Below are positions 57,412 through 64,000 of a stretch of 64,000 nucleotides of DNA, one piece after another. Positions within the stretch are counted from its first letter, which is position 1. Every line of letters starts with the position of its first letter. The notes beneath the pieces are model-generated. The model saw nothing but the letters and a program-made list of their open reading frames with translations. It was not told the DNA's origin and did not search any database. The DNA is from Girardinichthys multiradiatus (taxonomy: Eukaryota; Chordata; Actinopteri; Cyprinodontiformes; Goodeidae): assembly GCF_021462225.1 (NCBI RefSeq), contig NC_061811.1, positions 1,823,663-1,887,662 on the forward strand, read 5' to 3'. The position numbers and the translations under genes are program-made.

Positions 57412-58152
57412 GTCCTTCTCAAAATATTAGCATATTGTGATAAAGTTCATTATTTTCCATAATGTCATGATGAAAATTTTACATTCATATATTTTAGATT
57501 CATTGCACACTAACTGAAATATTTCAGGTCTTTTATTGTCTTAATATGGATGATTTTGGCATACAGCTCATGAAAACCCAAAATTCCTATCTCACAAAAT
57601 TAGCATATCATTAAAAGGGTCTCTAAACGAGCTATGAACCTAATCATCTGAATCAACGAGTTAACTCTAAACACCTGCAAAAGATTCCTGAGGCCTTTAA
57701 AACTCCCAGCCTGGTTCATCACTCAAAACCCCAATCATGGGTAAGACTGCCGACCTGACTGCTGTCCAGAAGGCCACTATTGACACCCTCAAGCAAGAGG
57801 GTAAGACTCAGAAAGAAATTTCTGAACGAATAGGCTGTTCCCAGAGTGCTGTATCAAGGCACCTCAGTGGGAAGTCTGTGGGAAGGAAAAAGTGTGGCAG
57901 AAAATGCTGCACAATGAGAAGAGGTGACCGGACCCTGAGGAAGATTTTGGAGAAGGGCCGATTCCAGACCTTGGGGGACCTGCGGAAGCAGTGGACTGAG
58001 TCTGGAGTAGAAACATCCAGAGCCACCGTGCACAGGTGTGTGCAGGAAATGGGCTACAGGTGCCGCATTTCCCAGACCTGGGCTACAGAGAAGCAGCACT
58101 GGACTGTTGCTCAGTGGTCCAAAGTACTTTTTTCGGATGAAAGCAAATTCTG
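57409..58152 (+). mobile_element. Tc1-like transposon, family A, left half
   Basis: The left end CAGGTCCTTCTCAAAATATT matches 2436, and the TA target lies at 57407-57408. The element is cut off inside the transposase gene at 58152, where family B sequence starts without a gap. Confidence 0.92.
57737..58152 (+). pseudogene. Tc1-like transposase, family A, N-terminal part
   Basis: The frame opens MGKTADLTAVQKATIDTLKQ and includes a helix-turn-helix (KEISERIGCSQSAVSRHL) and a second DNA-binding region (RTLRKILEKGRFQTLGDLRK, SRATVHRCVQEMGYRCRIS). A short in-frame deletion removes the residues between RCRIS and TWATEKQHW that the copy at 2764 retains. The first catalytic block LFSDESKF is present, and the gene then ends at the junction with family B. 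Codon 31 is CGA here, the site of the TGA in the other copy. Confidence 0.9.
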
Positions 58153-59607
58153 TTCTTCAAAGTAGCCACCTTTTGCTTTGATTACTGCTCCACACACTCT
58201 TGGCATTCTGTTGATGAGCTTCAAGACGTAGTCACCTGAAATGGTTTTCACTTCACAGGTGTGCCCTGTCAGGTTTAATAAGTGGGATTTCAAGCCTTAT
58301 AAATGGGGTTGGGACCATCAGATGTGTTGTGCAGGAGTTGGATACAGTACACAGCTGATAGTCCTACTGAATAGAATGTTAGAATTTGTATTATGGCAAG
58401 AAAAAAGCAGCTAAGTAAAGATAAACAAGTGGCCATCATTACTTACAAATGAAGATCAGTCAGTCCGAACAATTGGGAAAACTTTGAAAGTGTCCCCAAG
58501 TGCAGTTGCAAAAACCGTCAAGCGCTACAAAGAAACTGGCTCACATGAAGACCGCCCCAGGAAAGGAAGACCAAGAGTCACCTCTGCTGCGGACAATAAG
58601 TTCATCCGAGTCACCAGCCTCAGAAATCGCAAGTTAACAGCAGCTCAGATTAGAGAACAGGTCAATGCCACACAGAGTTCTAGCAGCAGACACATCTCTA
58701 GAACAACTGTTAAGAGGAGACTGTGTGAATCAGGCCTTCATGGTAAAATAGCTGTCAGAAAACCACTGCTGAGGACAGGCAACAAGCAGAAGAGACTTGT
58801 TTGGACTAAAGAACACAAGGAACGGACATTAGACCAGTGGAAATCTGTGCTTTGGTCTGATGAGTCCAAGTTTGAGATCTTTGGTTCCAACCACCGTGTC
58901 TTTGTGCGACGCAGAAGAGGTGAACGGATGGACTCTACATGCCTGGTTCCCACCGTGAAGCATGGAGGAGGAGGTGTGATGGTGTGGGGGTGCTTTGCTT
59001 GTGACACTGTTGGGGATTTATTGAAAATTGAAGGCATACTGAACCAGCATGGCTACCACAGCATCTTGCAGTGGCATGCTATTCCATCCGGTTTACGTTT
59101 AGTTGGACCATCATTTATTTTTCAACAGGACAATGACCCCAAACACACCTCCAGGCTGTGTAAGAGCTATTTGACCATGAAGGAGAGTGATGGGGTGCTG
59201 CGCCAGATGACCTGGCCTCCACAGTCACCGGACCTGAACCCAATGGAGATGGTTTAGGGTGAGCTGGACCGCAGAGTGATGGCAAAAGGGCCAACAAGTG
59301 CTAAGCATCTCTGGGAACTCCTTCAAGACTGTTGGAAAACCATTTCAGGTGACTACCTCTTGAAGCTCATCAACAGAAGAATGCCAAGAGTTTGTGGAGC
59401 AGTAATCAAAGCAAAATGTGGCTACTTTGAAGAACCTAGAATATAAGACATATTTTTATTTGTTTCACACTTTTTTGTTCAGTATATAATTCCACATGTG
59501 TTAATTCATAGTTTTGATGCCTTCAGTGTGAAGCTACAATATTCATAGTCATGAAAATAATGAAAACTCTTTGAATGAGAAGGTGTGTCCAAACCTTTGG
59601 TCTGTAC

Positions 59608-59609
<2 letters not shown>
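58153..59609 (+). mobile_element. Tc1-like transposon, family B, missing its left tip
   Basis: The right end TTTGGTCTGTACTG is followed by TA (59610-59611). The left tip is replaced by the family A fragment. 58153-58248 is an inverted copy of 59336-59434, so the long terminal inverted repeats reach into the transposase gene. Confidence 0.9.
58393..59446 (+). pseudogene. Tc1-like transposase, family B
   Basis: ATG at 58393 opens MARKKQLSKDKQVAIIT. A 2-base loss near 58445 shifts the frame. The main frame then reads LKVSPSAVAKTVKRYKETGS (helix-turn-helix), PRKGRPRVTSAADNKF, LTAAQIREQVNATQ, LWSDESKFEIFGSN (first Asp), GGVMVWGCFACDTVG, FIFQQDNDPKHTSRLC (second Asp) and PPQSPDLNPMEMV. The Trp codon after MV is TAG (59255-59257); the copy at 30656 still has TGG. 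The C-terminal part continues in frame through the right inverted repeat to TAA at 59444. All three catalytic residues are encoded before the TAG. Confidence 0.92.
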
Positions 59610-59611
<2 letters not shown>

Positions 59612-59640
<29 letters not shown>

Positions 59641-59642
59641 AT
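59612..59642. repeat. TG microsatellite
   Basis: (TG)n directly follows the TA target of the family B element; it is probably the other side of the original microsatellite. Confidence 0.85.
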
Positions 59643-60620
59643 CTACAACATACACCACCAGGATATCTCAGGAGGGGGAAGCAGGGCTTCACCAACACTG
59701 TTTACACCCAAGCTGAAGTCAATGAGGTGGTTAAAAAGCTCCACACTGGAGGGGCTTAAGGGGTGGATGAGACCTGCCCTGAGTACCTCAAGTCTCTGGA
59801 TGTTGTGGGGCTGTCATGGTTGACACGCCTCTTCAACATTGCATAGGGGTTGGGGGGACTGTGCCTCTGGACAGGCAGACCGGGGTGGTGGTTCCCCATC
59901 ATAAGAAGGGTGACCGAAGGGTGTGTTCCAACTACAGGGGGATCACACTCCTCAGCCTCCCTGGTAAGGTCTACGCCAAGGTTTTGGAGAGGAGAGTCGA
60001 ACCTCGGCTTCAGGAGGAGCAGTGTGGTTTTTGTCCCGGCTGTGGAACACTGGACCAGCTCTATACCCTCTACAGGGTACTCGAGGGTTCATGGGAGTTT
60101 GCTCAACCGGTTCACATGTGTTTTGTGGACCTAGAGGAGACATTCAACTGTGTCCCTCGTGTTGCCCTGTGGGGGATGCTCTTGGAGTACGGAGTCGGGG
60201 GCCCATTATTAAGGGCCATCCGGTCCCTGTACGAGCGGAGTAGGAGTTTGTTCCGCATTGCCGGCACTAAGTCGAACCTGTTCCCGGTGCATGTTGGACT
60301 CTGGCAGGGCTGCCCCTTGCCATCGGTCCTGTTCAGAGGTTTTATGGACAGGATTTCTAGGCGCAGCCAAGGGCTGGTGGGGGTCTGGTTTGGGGACCAG
60401 TGGATTTCGTCTCTTCTTTTTGCAGATGACGTGGTCCTGCTGGCCCCCTCAAGCCAAGACCTACAGCATGCGCTGGGGCAGTTTGCAGCCGAGTGTGAAG
60501 CGGCTGGGATGAAGATCAGCTCCTCCAAGTCCGAGGTCATGGTTCTCGGCCGGAAAAGGGTGGCTTGTCCTCTTCATTTTGGAGGAGTGTCCCTGCCTCA
60601 AATGGAGGAGTTACTGCTAT
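59643..60620 (+). pseudogene. LINE reverse transcriptase fragment (I/Nimb-like), copy 2
   Basis: It starts in the RT N-terminal region (LKSMRWLKSSTLEGLKG and its other-frame equivalent EVNEVVKKLHTGG). A long frame then gives VVVPHHKKGDRRVCSNYRGI, GKVYAKVLERRVEPRLQEEQ, CGFCPGCGTLDQLYTLYRVL, CFVDLEETFNCVPR (motif A; Asp kept, some neighbours altered), VGLWQGCPLPSVLF (motif B), FADDVVLLAP (motif C) and KISSSKSEVMVLGRKR. It is cut off after SLPQMEEL near 60615, within the thumb. There is no endonuclease and no 3' tail. It is the same family as 715-1224 and overlaps that piece, with about 85-90% visible similarity by eye. Confidence 0.88.
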
Positions 60621-62008
60621 ATTTTAATCTATTCGTTTGAAAGAAAGAAAAATAATGTTTTTAATGTTAATTCAACACTAAATGTTGATTTAATTTTGTG
60701 TCAGATGAATCAATAACACCTTTTATATCATCTGCTGCTCAGCTGCAGAAGCTAAGCAGCAGTGGTTCTGAAGTTGGGAATGTAATTAATCTGAGTTTAT
60801 TAATATTACTGCTGCCCAACAGTAATATTACTCCTGTCCAGTAATACAGATCAGAATATTTGACTAATTTCAAATATTACTGGTTGGGAACCCCTAAATA
60901 TTGAACAGAATGTGTAAAAACAGGCAGATGAATAAAGAGAAAACTTTTGCAACATCTGCAGAAAAAAACAACAGCAGGATGAGCTGAAACAAGTTTTAAA
61001 AAATCAGGACAAAAAGAACAACCAGTTTAAAGTTTGATGAGGAACGACATGGATTTTTATGTTTTGTGTGCATGCTGAGAGGGCTGTGGTGACATGAAGA
61101 TAATGCACAACCAGGACTTCAGCAACATTTGTGTTCAGATATTAGAGGAATGTAAAGCTGTTAGATTGCAGACAGTTTCTTAGCTTTTTAGATTTTTGCC
61201 TTGTAGCAGAAGATCCGGGGTTTCAACCTGGGCTGGGGCCTTTCTACTTGCAGTTTGGACACAGACAATGACTAGATGGAAGGACAGAACCAGACAGGAT
61301 CATGTTGCTCTCTGTCTCTGTCTCACAATGTGAAATTGTGTTAATGTCCAGACAAAGTCGACTGTCCATATCTAAATGGGCCTGACAGAGTGTTAGGGTC
61401 AATCAGATTGACTAACCAGGCCTGACTATATTGTCTTTGTTCAGGCTAAATTTGGAAGGGAACTAAAGACTGAATAAAATGTGCCAATTTACAACATATT
61501 TTCTGGGTTAAACAGAGACAAGAACTGATCAACCTGAAATTGCCATGAAAATAAACATGTTTGATGTTTGGTGGGTCGAAATGTGGTCATTTTTCTCCAA
61601 ATCTCACACTGTTGTAAGGTGTTAGCTTAGTTTCATCATGAGAAAGGCAGTTCAGCTGCTGTACAATGTTTGTTACTTTGTTTAAAGAATGCATGAGCAA
61701 CTGTGTATTATACCAGTAGAAAGCGTTTTTTGTTCTGTTATTTCCCCAACAGAGAAGATTTTACTTGCTTGATGTGTGACATCTTCACCGCATCTCTTGT
61801 TTATGAACTCACTTGTTTAGAAGTCCCATTCTGTCAGGATGGATTCATCTAACCTGGTGCAGGTCTGAGATGAAGGTCACTTAAATACCGAAGCGTGACA
61901 CAGAGTGTAGTTTTGCTTTTTATTGTGCATGCCCTCACAAGGACAGCTGATTCAAAAAGATGTCAACTGAGAAGATGTCTGAAGGTGTTTGTGTCAAAAC
62001 ATATCTAT

Positions 62009-62041
<33 letters not shown>

Positions 62042-62640
62042 TTTATTTCTGCACAATTCACAGTTGTTTTGTCTACAGTTTCAATTAAATGAACATTTTA
62101 GTCAATGAATTACAATTTTACAACAGTTGTCAGACTACAGGCACAATCAACTCTGTTATAGACACAACTACTCAGTTTGCATGACAGCAAAAAATAGAAT
62201 AATTATGTCTTCTACAAAAATTAAGAATTAATCCCAGGTCTTCTGTCATATTTTCATATAGCTACTTATTTTTCTCATTTGTTTAGAAATTATTTAATTT
62301 TTAAATTAAATAATTAAAAAATGTAATTCTGCTCATTTTCCATCTGTAATATTTGGATACTTTTTTGAAATATATAGGCAATAGATCTTTCCACATAGTA
62401 TCGGATGTAGATCTGAAGGTAAGTTTGATCAGAGCTCTTAACTGCTGGCACAGAATACAGTTATAGCATTCCCATGCTAGCATGTGCTAGTATGCGGAGG
62501 AGATCAGAAAGAGCATTTATATTAGGTATTGTTACTTCTGTTTGGATTTTCAAATTGTGATTTAGTAACCAATAATCCGTTGATTATTATTTAATTACCG
62601 AAAGTTGCAGGAAAGAGTGAAAAAAGTTGCTTTTTGCGTT
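60621..62640. other. Unassigned sequence with a TC/AC microsatellite
   Basis: No gene or family is recognised. (TC)n(AC)n lies at 62009-62040. A pair of GTGGTTCTGAAGTTGGG and GGTTGGGAACCCC segments at 60763-60895 may be the ends of a small decayed MITE. Confidence 0.4.
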
Positions 62641-62751
62641 ATGTCGCGCCTGAAGCCATTCAACCTGACTGACACCGCTGAGATGTTTGGAACTATTGAG
62701 AGCTACATGAACCACGTGACCGTCTATCGGCGAGTTCAAAGAGTGTCATAA
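62641..62751 (+). other. Isolated 36-codon open frame
   Basis: ATG at 62641 opens MSRLKPFNLTDTAEMFGTIE and ends at TAA 62749. It is richer in GC than its surroundings and reads like protein-coding sequence, but I recognise no family. It could be an exon, a retroelement gag start or chance. It lies directly upstream of an L2-type tail remnant. Confidence 0.25.
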
Positions 62752-62790
62752 CTCTCTCTTTCTATGGCGCTGACTTCGCCCAGACACTGC

Positions 62791-62933
62791 AATGACACAA
62801 AGACACTGTATGCTGGAGGACATGATCTCCACTTTCACTCTCTCTGTTACATTGTCAAATTACTGTAAATGCCTTGAGACGACTTGTGTTGTGAATTGAA
62901 TTAAACTGAATAGAATTGAATTGATTTAAGGGA
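62791..62933 (+). repeat. L2-type LINE tail remnant
   Basis: GCTGGAGGACAT and CCACTTTCACTCTCT match 23518-23555. An internal deletion then leads to GCCTTGAGACGACTTGTGTT and a GAATTGAATT tail. Confidence 0.7.
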
Positions 62934-63084
62934 ATGGTGAAAATGAATCATTTTAATCATTAGACATGCCATCCTATATGTTTGGAAATTACAACGGAAG
63001 TGAAGATGTTTGACCACTTTTTCAAGTAAAATGTTTGATGAATTCCTTTGCTGTTGCTTTGAAGGTCCCTGATTAATTCTAAAC

Positions 63085-63305
63085 CATTAGGACTTGCGAA
63101 ATGGAGGACCCCAGAATGCAGACAAGCAGGCAGTATGACGGTAAGTGAAAAAGATTTAATAATAAAAAACTCACTCACAGGAGGAGGCAGGAACCAAAAC
63201 AATAAACGGGCAGGCAAGACAGGCTTGGCATGACGAAACGGACACAGGTGACATGAACTGAAATGTTTCTGTGATGAATAACTGAACAGGTGTGTGAACT
63301 GCTCA
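63085..63305 (-). repeat. Terminal direct repeat, family S, left copy
   Basis: It starts CATTAGGACTTGCGAAATGG on the plus strand and matches 63845-64000 in the same orientation (roughly 90% by eye). In inverted orientation it matches the ends of the solo LTRs at 15998 and 44187. It is shorter than those: similarity stops near 63300, within the ACTGAACAGGTGTGT block. Confidence 0.75.
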
Positions 63306-63842
63306 GTAGCAGCTCCCTGGAGACCTGACGTGGGCTGCTCTGCAGTAGCAGAGCTCTGAAGACCTGGCGAGGATGGAGGTGGGCGGCAGTAAAACTGCCT
63401 TATAGCTGTCCGGTAATCCTCCTCCATCTGCCTGATTTTCTCCATATGCTTTGGAGAGGAATACAGGAGACTGGTCATCCTGAAGCTCTTGATTTGGCGA
63501 GGATAAAACCTTAAACGCTGCTCCAGCTCATCAGGTGTTGCCTCAGAACACCAAGCTGGAGCGAGCGAAGACAGCATGGGCAGAGCTGCAGCGAGCCTGG
63601 GAGACAGTGCTGTGGCAGACGAAGAGACGGGATTAATCGCTGCAGCCCTCAGATCAGGGTGCGCAACTAGAGAAGCAGGCGAAGAACGGCGCCGAACCGC
63701 CTCATGCTCCATCTGTTCCAGCAACAGTGGAGAGGGCAGAACCTCCAGATCGGACCATCGCCTCCTCCATCTGCTGCTGAACCCATCGATCCCTGGCGCT
63801 CTCCTGCCTACTGTAGGCAAGGTCCTTGTTTGGCGGATACAT
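63306..63842 (-). CDS. Gag-like protein of an LTR-type element (frameshifted)
   Basis: I do not recognise this protein beyond its retroelement setting. On the minus strand an ATG at 63842, only two bases inside the terminal repeat, opens MYPPNKDLAYSRQESARDRW followed by VQQQMEEAMVRS. A frame change near 63740 leads to VLPSPLLLEQMEHEAVRRRS. The protein then runs through an Ala-rich part to ATPDELEQRLRFYPRQIKSF, YSSPKHMEKIRQMEEDYRTA and IRQFYCRPPPSSPGLQSSAT. It ends in a two-unit repeat (GLQSSATAEQPTS, GLQGAATEQFT) before entering the other terminal repeat. It is helical and basic, with no zinc knuckle, protease or RT. The total is about 180 residues. Confidence 0.5.
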
Positions 63843-63844
63843 TC

Positions 63845-64000
63845 TGTTAGGACTTGTGAAATGGAGGACCCCGGAATGCAGACGAGCAGACAGCATGAAG
63901 GTAACTGAAAATGATTTAATAACAAAAAACTCACTCACAGGAGGAGGCAGGAACCAAAACAATAAATGGGCAGGCAAAACAGGCTTGGCATGACGAACAA
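63845..64000 (-). repeat. Terminal direct repeat, family S, right copy (cut by window end)
   Basis: It starts TGTTAGGACTTGTGAAATGG on the plus strand and runs off the window. Together with 63085-63305 it brackets the gag-like ORF. Confidence 0.75.

Noticed and set aside
1..64000. CRISPR-like or bacterial operon structures
   Set aside because: There are no regularly spaced repeats with unique spacers and no prokaryotic gene organisation; all repeat families are eukaryotic transposable elements.

Overview
The window looks like repeat-dense nuclear DNA from a ray-finned fish. The evidence is the mix of Rex1-type, L2-type and I/Nimb-like LINE remnants with GAATTGAATT tails, several Tc1-like families, fish-type endogenous retroviruses (ERVs) and (CA)n/(TA)n microsatellites. 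I found no host gene with a convincing exon structure and no rRNA, functional tRNA, operon or CRISPR array. Almost every coding stretch comes from a transposable element, and nearly all are broken by frameshifts, stops or internal deletions. Family names come from recognised motifs, not a database search.

Layout. 0-5 kb: LINE RT fragment joined to an L2-type tail, then a full-length dead Tc1-like element (family A, 2436-4020) and an A-rich repeat. 5.2-9.4 kb: a nearly complete minus-strand Rex1-like LINE inserted into an older minus-strand LINE. 10.5-14.4 kb: a solo long ERV LTR with a 4-bp target duplication, then older LINE scraps. 16.0-16.5 kb: a short solo LTR. 19.5-24.4 kb: a two-ORF L2/CR1-type LINE (zinc finger, coiled coil and SGNH esterase in ORF1; endonuclease and reverse transcriptase in ORF2) that has lost its RT core. 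24.5-31 kb: decayed Tc1 pieces, a THAP-domain remnant, an inverted L2 tail and a half Tc1 (family B).

31.7-42.5 kb is the most unusual stretch. A minus-strand unit of about 1.35 kb encodes an unrecognised single-membrane-span protein and ends in a Rex1-like hairpin tail. It abuts an ERV env transmembrane remnant whose 3' LTR ends at 37400. Next come a C-rich retro-copied repeat with a 19-base T run and a second, minus-strand ERV (LTR, primer site, gag, protease). 44.2-47.1 kb holds another short solo LTR with a perfect 5-bp duplication, rearranged L2 tails, a tRNA-like SINE and a Tc1 scrap. 47.6-53.2 kb is a plus-strand ERV (gag, protease, RT) split by a Tc1-like element (family C). 53.2-56.3 kb is featureless to me. 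56.3-59.6 kb is a cluster of three Tc1-like elements in a CA/TA/TG microsatellite, with A and B halves fused. 59.6-60.6 kb is a second copy of the first LINE family. 63.1-64.0 kb is a unit with direct terminal repeats and a gag-like ORF; its repeats match the two short solo LTRs.

The elements interact as substrates and targets. The membrane-protein unit carries the kind of tail found on the local Rex1 LINE, which suggests borrowed LINE machinery. Tc1 elements have landed in an ERV, an L2 tail and a microsatellite. The strongest candidates for something undescribed are the membrane-protein unit (31743-33100) and the short-LTR family with its own ORF (63085-64000, 15998-16488, 44187-44731).
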